Shown piece after piece: positions 44,680 to 53,488 of a stretch of DNA of 64,000 bases. The position numbers were made by a program, and so were the translations under genes. Source of the stretch: an uncultured Bacteroidales bacterium (GTDB taxonomy: Bacteria; Bacteroidota; Bacteroidia; Bacteroidales; F082); assembly GCA_947305795.1 (NCBI GenBank), contig CAMZEK010000004.1, positions 31,732 to 95,731 of the forward strand, given 5' to 3'. The notes under the pieces are model-generated. The model was not told the origin of the DNA. It did no database searches and saw only the letters and a list, made by a program, of their open reading frames with translations. The stretch's first letter is position 1; the number at the start of each line of letters is the position of its first letter.

Positions 44680-44740
44680 CATTTTTTTTTCATTTCGACT
44701 AAGGGTAAAATCAAAGATATAAGTCATTGTATTGTCGACA

Positions 44741-44778
44741 AGTTAAATTTAACTGATCAGTTATGGTATTTATACCAT
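44741..44778. promoter_or_regulatory. Cluster of three palindromes upstream of the giant adhesin gene
   Basis: Three inverted repeats lie end to end. AGTTAAATTTAACT (44741-44754) is a perfect palindrome. AACTGATCAGTT (44751-44762) is a second, sharing four bases with the first. ATGGTA-TTTA-TACCAT (44763-44778) is a hairpin. They occupy the middle of the 209-base gap before the 8.5-kb gene, about 110 bases from its ATG. They may be operators for a dimeric regulator or alternative RNA structures. The function is not known. Confidence 0.55.
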
Positions 44779-44888
44779 TACCATCTTACCAAACAGACGG
44801 CACTGTTGCGTTTTGCAGCGGTGGGTTTGTCATTTATGCGAAAACAATCAAATCAATTCACTTATTTACTAACTAAATTCTATTCATT

Positions 44889-47800
44889 ATGAAAAAGAAA
44901 GTATTTTCTTTGATGATGACGCTTGTGCTGGCCTTTACGGGCATGGCACGAGCTGGCGATGCTGGTTCTAGCATGGCCGATGGTCCGGAGAATCCCCGTA
45001 CCAGTGTATTACACGTGTCCTACGTGAATGGAGGAACCACGGTTGTAGACGAACTTAACCTCGGTTGTCGTCCGGCAGGCGCTTGGATGGCTCCGTTTGA
45101 GTTCAAGATGTACAATTCGGGCACTTCAAGCGTAAGCGTAAGCGTGCTCGATTTCACGCCCAACGATGGCCTGTTTACTATGGCTGAAGGTACTGAGTTG
45201 CCATTCACTCTCTCGTCGAATGGTGGCTATGTTAATCTCGCCATTGAGACCAATGCTACCCAAGCTGGCACCATCGAGCGCCAGTTTGTGGCCATCTACG
45301 AAGGCTCTCGTCTCGCAGCCATTTGGCCCATCACGGCTGAGGCTTATACGCCTGCATGCCCCGATGTTTGGGAACTGGCCCTCAATGTGACCATTTTCCC
45401 CTTCACTCATGTCCCTTCGACACTGACCAACTTGCATAACGACTACACGCTGCCCTTCCCGGAAATTCCGGAAGGCTACGATGCTGTCTACAAGCTGACG
45501 ATCCAGCAAGACCAAATGCTTGACGCATGGGTTGAGAATGGAGCCAATGGCAAGGTGGCCCTCTATACCGAGGATTACCTCGGTGAAGGTGGCCCGATGG
45601 CCCACAACAACTACACCGGTCTGCAACTTGGTACTGGTGGTAGCGGTCTCCCATTTGAGGCTCAGATCGGCGATGGCACCAGCACGACTGGTTACTTCCC
45701 CTTCTACACCCTTTACAACTACTCCATTTCGGAGAACCTTTTCCTCGCTAGCGAACTTGAAGCTGCTGGTGTGACCACTGCTCCTATGTCCAGCTTGAGC
45801 TGGTATGCCACCAATACTACTGGTTACGAACAGCAAGGCATCAGCATCTGGATGGCTAACGTGAACGACGAAGAACTGACCACCACTTCTCACACTGTGG
45901 GCGGTATGACTCTCGTCTACACCGGTGCTATGACTCCTGAAGTTGGCTGGAATGAGTTCGTGTTCAACGAAGGTAGCTTCGCTTGGGACGGTCACAGCAA
46001 TGTGTTGATCTTCTGCCAACGTAACAACGGTGCATGGAACAGCACGGTGTATTGGCAGAGCCACAATCCTGGCTTTACCGCAATGTCTTACAAATATCAG
46101 GACAGCGGTGCTTACGATGTGACGGCACCTAACACTATGACCACCAGCGCGACCCTCCGCCCGAACATTGTCATGAAGAGCATAGGTCGCGGTGGAGAAC
46201 GCGCTGTTGCCGACGTGCCTTACTCGGCTGGTCCTGTCATCCAAGACCTGCCCATGCGTCCGGGTATTTATTACGTTGTCGCTTCCTCCACGGATCCTGA
46301 CTTTGAGGTCTACATCAATGTGGAAGACATGCCTTGCCCGGAAGTGGCCGTCAATCCTATCCCTGCTGATGGCGCCACTAGTTTGGAACCCTCAAGCGTG
46401 ACCCTCAACTGGACGCTCGACCCGTATGCCACGGGCTGGCGTATCATCGTGGGTACCACCTACTTCCCGGATCCTAACCATCCACAAACCATCATGTATC
46501 CTGAGGATGGCAGCTACACTTCCACCTTGGGTAACAGCTTCACTATCCACAACTTGTGGAACAACACACACTATTTCTGGAGAGTCGACCAACGCAACGC
46601 TGACGGTGCTTGCGAGACCACTGGTGAGACTTGGGGCTTCACGACCCACCTCAACATCCCGCAAAACCTCCGCGCTGATGATGAGACCATCTTCGAAGAG
46701 AACAGTGTGACCTTGACTTGGGATCCCATTGTTGACCGTACCTACCGCAGTTATCGTATTTATCAAGACGGTCAGCTGATTGGCAGTACGACCACTACGC
46801 CCAACCCGAATTCATACCTCTCCTACACTGTGAGCGATCTCGCCTACAATATGACGGGTTATGTGTTCAACGTCACTGCCTTGTATGATGAAGGTGAATC
46901 CGATTTCTCCAACGATGTCATCGTGAAGGTGAGCGGCAGAGGCACCCTCTCTGGCTATGTCTACGAACAAGACTATGACGTCCCGATTCCGGGTGCCACG
47001 GTGGACTACGTTGGTACCGACGAGTTTGGCGTTAGCCATAACTACAGCTTCACCACCAACTCCAACGGCTTCTACACCGGTTCGGTGTATGCCGGTAGCT
47101 ACAACGGACAAGCCAGCAAGGCCGGTTATCAGACCGCTTTCTCGCCAGTTCCTCCGTTCAGCAACCCCGTGGCTGTGGCTTACAACAACGAAACAACTCC
47201 CGTCAACTACATTCTTGACGAGAACTTCTATGGTCCTTGCCAGGTTATTGCCGAGTATTATCCCGACAGCTTGGATCCCAACAGCCCGTACGTGAAAGTG
47301 TATTGGGGCTGCGGCTTTACCCCCGACCAAATCATCGAGCCTTTCGAGACCGGCGACTTCAGCTTGTTTGAATGGCAACTTGACCCGACCTATCCTTGGG
47401 TTATCACTACCAACAACCCGTATGAAGGCCAGTACTGCATGAAGAGTGGCAACCAACAAGTGCTTAGCTCTGCTTCCACCATGCAGGTGACGGTGAACAT
47501 TCCCGCTGATGGTGAGATGAGCTTCTTCGGCAAAATCTCCTGCGAGAGCAGCTGGGACTATGGTTACTTCTACATCGACGGCCAACAGATGGGCAGCTAC
47601 ACCGGTGAAAGCAACTGGGGTGAGAAGAAGTTCCCCATCACCGCTGGCGACCACACCTTCATGTGGAAATATGAAGAAGACTTCATGATTTCTCAAGGTG
47701 ACGACTGCTTCTATGTTGACTACATCACCTTCTACAGAGAACCCGAACCTGTACAACCTGGTTGGGTGTACTATGATGACGGTGTTAACGTTGATGCTAT

Positions 47801-50800
47801 CGGTCTGACCGCTGGTGGTTCCTTCTACTGGGGTGTCATGTTCCCGCCCACTATGTTGGCAGGCAACACTGTGTCAAAGGTGAGCATGTATGACTACGAT
47901 ACCCACACGGGTACCATCATGATCTACCAAGGCGGTACCGATGCTCCTGGCACATTGCTCTACACGCAACCTTACAGCTGCACTGGCAGCAATGACTTTG
48001 TTGAGTGGACATTGACCAGTCCTGTCACCATCGACCCGACGCAACAGTTGTGGATCGTGATGAATAACAACAACGGTCAATACGTGGCCTCTGCTTGCGC
48101 CAACACTGGCGATGCCAACGGACGTTGGATCAGCCTTGACGGTGCCGTTTGGGAAGACGTTGCCGGTTATGGCTTCGATTACACATGGATGATTCGCGCC
48201 TACGTGGCCAACGGTGCCAAGGGTGAGTATATCGCTCCCACTGGCATTGTTGCCAATACGACTTCAGGTTCTGCTCCTATCCATCGTGTGAAGGGTGAAC
48301 CCATCCAATCTCCTTTTGCTGTTTCTGGCAATACCACGAAGCACGATGTGGGCGTGCCCGCCATGAATAACACTCGTCGCTTCTCGCACTACAGAGTGTA
48401 TCGCACCAACTGCTACAACGATGGTCCTTACGACTCCATCCCGAGCCCCTACACTAACATCATGACCAGCGTCTTGAGCTGCGAAGTGACCGACACCGTT
48501 TACATCGACACCTATTGGAACGATCCTGTGTTGACTCCTCCTGGTGTTTACAAGTGGGGTATTGGTTGCGTCTATGTAGGCAACCGTGGAGAGGTAATCG
48601 AGAGCCCCATTACTTGGAGCGAACCCGTCAACGTGGCGCCTGAGACTGCAACACGCGAGGTTGTTACCATTGGTGAAGGAACGAGCACGACCTATTTTGC
48701 TCCGTTCAACAGCTTGTGGGGCTACTCATTCGTTGAGCAAGTCTACACCGCTGCAGAAATTGGAACTGCAGGCGTAATTAATGCCATCAGTTTCAACATG
48801 CAGAGTACCAACCCAGAAACCAACGAGGTTGATATATTCATGAAGAATGTCTCGAGAAGCAACTTCTCGGGTAATACCGATTGGGAAACCGTTACGTCCT
48901 CCGACATGGTGTTTAGCGGAACGGTTACGTTCAGCCCCGGTTGGACGACCATCACGCTTGACACTCCGTTCCAATACGACGGAACGAGCAACCTGATGAT
49001 TGGTATGCACGAGTACACTTCGGGCTACAGCACCCGTTACTTCTATTCCACTGCTTACACTGGCGGTTTGATTTCTGCTCACAGCGACACGGTCAATCCT
49101 GACCCGTTCAACATCGGTGCATTCACTGGTACGACTTACACTAAGGACACTCGCGCCAACATCCAGATTGACATTACTCCTGGTGGTGGCGGCGGTGGCC
49201 AAGGCGGTGGCGGTATTGCTGTCGGTGTTGGCACTGAGCCGATCCAAGAGCCTCGCGAGAGCGTGATTGTCTGGTCCAACTGCCTTGATAAGGACATGTA
49301 CCTCAACGACGTGAGCGTCAACGTGCTGCTCAACAGCGCTGACAGCCCAGAAGGTACTTTGGTCAGCTTCCTCAACTACAACGAATACGAACAAGAGATG
49401 TATCCGATTGCTCCTATCACTCTCGATGAAAGCGGCTTCTATGCCTTCGAGAGCTTCCGTAGAGGCAATTATCAAGTGACCGTCGAACACGAAGGTTACT
49501 ATACCATCGTTGACTCTGTCAGCATTTGGGCTCCTACCGAACTCCGTTATGTGATGACTGAAATCCTCTACGGTGTAGAGAATGTCTACGTCTCCCGTAC
49601 CGGCTGGGCCATGTGGGATGACAGCCACAACAATCCTGGCGGTGGCCAAGGTGGTGGCGGTGGCCAAGGCGGCGGTGGCGGCCAAGGCGGCAGCGGTGAA
49701 ACTTCCTTCACCGATGACTTCGAAAATGGTCTTGCCAACTGGACTTTGATCGACGCTGATGGCGACGGCAACAACTGGTATCACAGCTCCATGAGCCAAA
49801 CCTACTCTTGCTATGACTATACTGGCTGGGGTCACAACTCCTCTAATGGCTTTGCTGTTTCTCAGTCCTACACCGACTGCACCTATGACTCTTACGATCC
49901 GAACAACTTCATGGTCACCAACCAGAAGTATTCGATCACGGCTTCATCTATGCTGAGCTTCTGGGCTGACTACGGCAATGACAGCTATCCCGATCACTTT
50001 GGCGTTGCTGTGGCTACGGCCGACAACCCGACGGCTGCTGACTTCACCGTGGTTTGGGAGGGCACTGCCAAGAGCGGCAACGCTGGCAAGTCTCAAATCC
50101 GCCATGATGGCGATCGTTATCAGAACTGGCGTTCACACAGCGTTGATTTGAGCGCTTATGCTGGTCAGGATGTCTACATCGCTTTCCGTCACTTCAACAG
50201 CTACGATCAGTACGAAGTCTACATTGACGATGTTACTCTGACTGCTGGCCGCGCTGACGACCGTCACTTCGAGTTCTACAAGGTGATGTGCACCAGCATT
50301 GACGGTGTGCCGATCTACAACCACAACACGGTATGGCCCTTCTGCCAATTGACCACCGACGGACCTTACAATGCACCTCTCGTTGAGGGTGAACACTACC
50401 TCTGCAAGGTTGCTACGGTGTACAGCACTGGCCAAAGCGAGTGGAGTGAACCTGTTGAATGGGAATACGAACCTTGCGATCACTGGGGACCTGTTGACGA
50501 AGTTACCGTTGGCGTGAACGGCGAAGGCAACCACATCGAGTGGGTGTTTGAACACGGTTACAACCCGTACGATCCGGGTACTGGCGGCGGTGGCGGCCAA
50601 GGCGGCGGCGGAACCTTCAGCGTTGACTTCGAAGGTGGCATGCCTGCCGGCTGGACGACCATTGACGCTGACGGCGATGGTTACAACTGGGTGCTTGGCT
50701 CGAATGTGGGTGGCATCTACTTGGTTGCTGGCGCCAGCCTCGCTGGTACTGGTCATAATGCCTCTGGCGATATGATCTGCTCAGGCTCGTACAGCAATGC

Positions 50801-53384
50801 GACTTCTGCAGCCCTTACACCTGACAACTACCTCGTTTCGCCTGCTGTGAGCATTTCTAACGGTTCCACCTTCAGCTTCTGGGCCTGCGCTCAGGATGCC
50901 AGCTATGCTGCCGAACACTTTGGTGTGTTTGTCTCTGACAACGGCACGAGCAACTGGACTGCTGTTCAGGAGTGGACGATGACCGCCAAGAATGGTGGTG
51001 GCGTAATGAGCTATGGCCGTAATGGTAACAACCGTGCCCAAGGCAGCTGGCATCAGTACACAGTTGATCTGAGCGCCTTTGCTGGTACGCGTTACATTGC
51101 TATCCGTCACTTCAACTGCAGCGACCAGTTCATCCTGAACGTCGACGACATCGAACTGAGCAATGGCGCCAAGGGCGGTCAAGGCTTTACCACAGGTGGC
51201 GAGTTCTACACTCAATATGCTGAAGACGGCATCATGCTGAACTTCATGGCTGTTGACAATGTTGACCTCAGAGCCTTCTTGCTCTACAATATCAACAAAG
51301 ATGCTCGCTTCTCGCTGGTTCCTGAAGAGGCGTATGGTCAGTTCATTCTCACTTCAAATAGTGGTAGCACCCACCTCATGGATGAGTTTGAGACGGTCTA
51401 TCAAAACTCCATCGCCGACTTCTCCATGTTGACCAAGAACGACATTTTAAGTCAAATGGACGAGTGGAAGACCGGTATTAATCCGCAATACTATCTCTCC
51501 ATCAGCATGGATGTTATCCTTGGCAACAGCAGATCCGATAATGACCATTGCGCCCTCTCAATGCCTTTCTGCACCTCTGACTACATCGAGTTTGAGGCTG
51601 CCAGCACAGACCAAACGGCTGAGCAACTTGAAGGTCAAAACTTTGAAGACGGCTGCATCGGTAGCTCTTACAATCCTTCATGGTATCACATGAGAATACA
51701 CACGGCTGGTCAGTTTGTGATCCACTTGGAAGGCCATGATCCTATTACCCCAAGCACAGAGAGAGACGTTGACTTCTGCATCTGGGGTCCCTTCACAGAC
51801 CCGGTTTCACCTTGCGTTAGCCAATTGACTCTTGACAAGATCATTGACTGCTCGTATTCTGCCTCTTACAGTGAGGATATCTATCTTGGCTATCCTGAGA
51901 ATGAGCACGACCATGGCTATGCCAGCCACGGTACTGTCAACTATCATGTGCCGGAAGTGGGTGAATACTACATCTTGATGCTCACTAACTACTCGCGTCA
52001 ACCTTGTGTCATTAACTTCACCAAGACTGATGGTGCTGGTGAGACCGACTGCGACATCGTCAATCCTACTACCGACATCATCGGCTTCCTGATTACTCAG
52101 GACGGTGAATATCTGGCCTTCGTTGGTCCTGATGTACGTGAGTACACCGACATCGACGAGTTTGGCGATCATGAATACTGTGTCCGCCCGATCTATCCTG
52201 GTGATATGATTCTTCCTGACCACAACTATGGCTGGTCAATGGGTTGCCCGGTTTGCGGTGGCAATACTGGCACTTGCGCTCCTGGCGCCAATGTCTATGC
52301 TGAAGCTCTGACGGCCACCGACCAAGTGAAAGTGTGGTGGGGCGATCAGGATCCAGGCCCAGGCGGCTTAGAAGGAGACGAGTTCTCTGTCAACTTTGAA
52401 AGCGGTATTCCTGCTGGCTGGACCACTGTCGATGCTGATGGTGACGGCTACAACTGGAACCTTGCTAGCACGACTATGGGTACTGGATACGGCCATAACG
52501 GTTCGTCCGACATGGTCTTCTCACAGAGCTACGACAACAACTTCGGTGCTCTCACTCCCGACAACTGGCTCGTGACACCCGCCCTGACTCTCGGTGAAAG
52601 CTCAACCTTCAGCTTCTGGGCTTGCGCTCAGGATGCCAGCTGGGCTTCCGAACACTTTGGTGTGGCTGTCTCTGAGGATGGTGGCAACACCTTCTTGATG
52701 GTCCAAGAGTGGACGATGACCGCGAAGGGCGAGCGTTATGATGGTCCTCGCGGTATGCGCGACCAAGGTGCATGGCATCAGTACACGGTTAACCTCGGCG
52801 ACTATGCTGGAGAAGGCCGTAAAGTGGCTATCCGTCACTTCAACTGCACTGACATGTTCTACATCGACGTCGATGACATTGAGCTGAGCAACGGTGCCAA
52901 GACTCGCGCCGGTATCGTGAATTACAACGTGTATCGTTCGACCAGCGCCAACGGCGAATACAGCGTGATTGCTGTTGTTCCCGCTGTTGAGGGTCAGACG
53001 TACTACGAGTACATCGACACGCCTGAAAGCATTGGTACATACTACTATCAGGTGACCGCCGACTACGGTGACTGCGAATCCGATCCTGCGCTTTCGGGTA
53101 TCGATCCGACTGTCAACTATGTCTTCGCCAGTGTTGACGCATTGGATGAAAACAGTGGCAAGGTCAGCATCTTCCCGAACCCGACCAGCGGCAACGTGAA
53201 GATTTTGGCTAACGACATGACCCACATCACTGTGGTGAGCGTCATCGGCCAGGTCGTCTACGATGCTGACGTCAACGGTAACGAAATCGAACTGAATATG
53301 GGTCAGTACAATGCTGGCGTGTATATGGTTCGCATCGCCACCGAAAATGGTGTTAGCACGCAACGTGTGACTGTGGTTAAATAA
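44889..53384 (+). CDS. Giant secreted multi-domain adhesin-like protein with type IX sorting domain
   Basis: A 2831-residue protein with a signal peptide (~1-22, ending GMARA). Two copies of an IGxGTST beta-domain lie at ~259-430 and ~1257-1430. Fn3-like domains are at ~490-580, ~590-685 and ~1150-1240. A carboxypeptidase-regulatory-like domain (GTLSGYVYEQDYDVPIPGAT) is at ~685-750, and three 'cleaved adhesin' jelly-roll domains like those of Porphyromonas gingipains/HagA are at ~1605-1787, 1909-2095 and 2498-2671. Glycine-glutamine linkers separate blocks around 1435, 1585 and 1900. The end (SIFPNPTSGNVKIL ... AGVYMVRI) is a type A sorting domain for export and surface anchoring by type IX secretion. 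Codon choice is strongly C-ending, suggesting high expression. No protease domain is seen. Confidence 0.88.
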   Translation: MKKKVFSLMMTLVLAFTGMARAGDAGSSMADGPENPRTSVLHVSYVNGGTTVVDELNLGCRPAGAWMAPFEFKMYNSGTSSVSVSVLDFTPNDGLFTMAEGTELPFTLSSNGGYVNLAIETNATQAGTIERQFVAIYEGSRLAAIWPITAEAYTPACPDVWELALNVTIFPFTHVPSTLTNLHNDYTLPFPEIPEGYDAVYKLTIQQDQMLDAWVENGANGKVALYTEDYLGEGGPMAHNNYTGLQLGTGGSGLPFEAQIGDGTSTTGYFPFYTLYNYSISENLFLASELEAAGVTTAPMSSLSWYATNTTGYEQQGISIWMANVNDEELTTTSHTVGGMTLVYTGAMTPEVGWNEFVFNEGSFAWDGHSNVLIFCQRNNGAWNSTVYWQSHNPGFTAMSYKYQDSGAYDVTAPNTMTTSATLRPNIVMKSIGRGGERAVADVPYSAGPVIQDLPMRPGIYYVVASSTDPDFEVYINVEDMPCPEVAVNPIPADGATSLEPSSVTLNWTLDPYATGWRIIVGTTYFPDPNHPQTIMYPEDGSYTSTLGNSFTIHNLWNNTHYFWRVDQRNADGACETTGETWGFTTHLNIPQNLRADDETIFEENSVTLTWDPIVDRTYRSYRIYQDGQLIGSTTTTPNPNSYLSYTVSDLAYNMTGYVFNVTALYDEGESDFSNDVIVKVSGRGTLSGYVYEQDYDVPIPGATVDYVGTDEFGVSHNYSFTTNSNGFYTGSVYAGSYNGQASKAGYQTAFSPVPPFSNPVAVAYNNETTPVNYILDENFYGPCQVIAEYYPDSLDPNSPYVKVYWGCGFTPDQIIEPFETGDFSLFEWQLDPTYPWVITTNNPYEGQYCMKSGNQQVLSSASTMQVTVNIPADGEMSFFGKISCESSWDYGYFYIDGQQMGSYTGESNWGEKKFPITAGDHTFMWKYEEDFMISQGDDCFYVDYITFYREPEPVQPGWVYYDDGVNVDAIGLTAGGSFYWGVMFPPTMLAGNTVSKVSMYDYDTHTGTIMIYQGGTDAPGTLLYTQPYSCTGSNDFVEWTLTSPVTIDPTQQLWIVMNNNNGQYVASACANTGDANGRWISLDGAVWEDVAGYGFDYTWMIRAYVANGAKGEYIAPTGIVANTTSGSAPIHRVKGEPIQSPFAVSGNTTKHDVGVPAMNNTRRFSHYRVYRTNCYNDGPYDSIPSPYTNIMTSVLSCEVTDTVYIDTYWNDPVLTPPGVYKWGIGCVYVGNRGEVIESPITWSEPVNVAPETATREVVTIGEGTSTTYFAPFNSLWGYSFVEQVYTAAEIGTAGVINAISFNMQSTNPETNEVDIFMKNVSRSNFSGNTDWETVTSSDMVFSGTVTFSPGWTTITLDTPFQYDGTSNLMIGMHEYTSGYSTRYFYSTAYTGGLISAHSDTVNPDPFNIGAFTGTTYTKDTRANIQIDITPGGGGGGQGGGGIAVGVGTEPIQEPRESVIVWSNCLDKDMYLNDVSVNVLLNSADSPEGTLVSFLNYNEYEQEMYPIAPITLDESGFYAFESFRRGNYQVTVEHEGYYTIVDSVSIWAPTELRYVMTEILYGVENVYVSRTGWAMWDDSHNNPGGGQGGGGGQGGGGGQGGSGETSFTDDFENGLANWTLIDADGDGNNWYHSSMSQTYSCYDYTGWGHNSSNGFAVSQSYTDCTYDSYDPNNFMVTNQKYSITASSMLSFWADYGNDSYPDHFGVAVATADNPTAADFTVVWEGTAKSGNAGKSQIRHDGDRYQNWRSHSVDLSAYAGQDVYIAFRHFNSYDQYEVYIDDVTLTAGRADDRHFEFYKVMCTSIDGVPIYNHNTVWPFCQLTTDGPYNAPLVEGEHYLCKVATVYSTGQSEWSEPVEWEYEPCDHWGPVDEVTVGVNGEGNHIEWVFEHGYNPYDPGTGGGGGQGGGGTFSVDFEGGMPAGWTTIDADGDGYNWVLGSNVGGIYLVAGASLAGTGHNASGDMICSGSYSNATSAALTPDNYLVSPAVSISNGSTFSFWACAQDASYAAEHFGVFVSDNGTSNWTAVQEWTMTAKNGGGVMSYGRNGNNRAQGSWHQYTVDLSAFAGTRYIAIRHFNCSDQFILNVDDIELSNGAKGGQGFTTGGEFYTQYAEDGIMLNFMAVDNVDLRAFLLYNINKDARFSLVPEEAYGQFILTSNSGSTHLMDEFETVYQNSIADFSMLTKNDILSQMDEWKTGINPQYYLSISMDVILGNSRSDNDHCALSMPFCTSDYIEFEAASTDQTAEQLEGQNFEDGCIGSSYNPSWYHMRIHTAGQFVIHLEGHDPITPSTERDVDFCIWGPFTDPVSPCVSQLTLDKIIDCSYSASYSEDIYLGYPENEHDHGYASHGTVNYHVPEVGEYYILMLTNYSRQPCVINFTKTDGAGETDCDIVNPTTDIIGFLITQDGEYLAFVGPDVREYTDIDEFGDHEYCVRPIYPGDMILPDHNYGWSMGCPVCGGNTGTCAPGANVYAEALTATDQVKVWWGDQDPGPGGLEGDEFSVNFESGIPAGWTTVDADGDGYNWNLASTTMGTGYGHNGSSDMVFSQSYDNNFGALTPDNWLVTPALTLGESSTFSFWACAQDASWASEHFGVAVSEDGGNTFLMVQEWTMTAKGERYDGPRGMRDQGAWHQYTVNLGDYAGEGRKVAIRHFNCTDMFYIDVDDIELSNGAKTRAGIVNYNVYRSTSANGEYSVIAVVPAVEGQTYYEYIDTPESIGTYYYQVTADYGDCESDPALSGIDPTVNYVFASVDALDENSGKVSIFPNPTSGNVKILANDMTHITVVSVIGQVVYDADVNGNEIELNMGQYNAGVYMVRIATENGVSTQRVTVVK
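49701..50250 (+). repeat. Cleaved-adhesin jelly-roll domain, copy 1
   Basis: It begins FTDDFENGLANWTLIDADGD and ends YIDDVTLTAG, with SMLSFWADYGND in the middle. It is the most diverged of the three copies and is preceded by a glycine-rich linker. Confidence 0.8.
50613..51173 (+). repeat. Cleaved-adhesin jelly-roll domain, copy 2
   Basis: It begins FSVDFEGGMPAGWTTIDADG and ends VDDIELSNGAK. It is very similar to copy 3, also at DNA level: bases 50868-50927 match 52605-52664 at 56 of 60 positions. Confidence 0.85.
52380..52901 (+). repeat. Cleaved-adhesin jelly-roll domain, copy 3
   Basis: It begins FSVNFESGIPAGWTTVDADG and ends VDDIELSNGAK. It lies about 80 residues before the C-terminal sorting domain and shares long near-identical DNA stretches with copy 2. 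Confidence 0.85.
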
Positions 53385-53415
53385 ACCACTGCGGAATTGA
53401 TTTCCGCGAAAAATT

Positions 53416-53446
53416 GGGTGGTTCCGTTGGGAGCCACCCTTTTTTT
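53416..53446 (+). terminator. Intrinsic terminator of the giant adhesin gene
   Basis: A ten-pair stem (GGGTGGTTCC with GGAGCCACCC, one T-G wobble) has the loop GTTG and is followed by seven T. It starts 32 bases after the stop codon. Its loop contains the TTG that serves as a candidate -33 box of the next gene's promoter. Confidence 0.9.
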
Positions 53447-53456
53447 GTATCTTTGC
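53427..53456 (+). promoter_or_regulatory. Bacteroidota promoter for the acyl-CoA synthetase gene
   Basis: TTG (53427-53429) is followed after 18 bases by TATCTTTGC (53448-53456), matching TAnnTTTG. The promoter overlaps the preceding terminator. The ATG follows 33 bases after the -7 box. Confidence 0.7.
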
Positions 53457-53488
53457 GGAAATTTATTGCGCAATTAAATTTTAATCTC

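Noticed and set aside
44682..44690. T-run after the Nudix gene as a terminator
   Set aside because: No stable hairpin precedes it.
44712..44719. Minus-strand TATCTTTG, a possible -7 box
   Set aside because: It would drive transcription antisense to the Nudix and stomatin genes with no minus-strand gene to serve; likely chance.
45126..46244. Long minus-strand frames under the giant adhesin gene (also 48726-49835 and 52602-53363)
   Set aside because: They mirror the C-ending codon usage of the adhesin gene, overlap its domains and have no promoter or motif.
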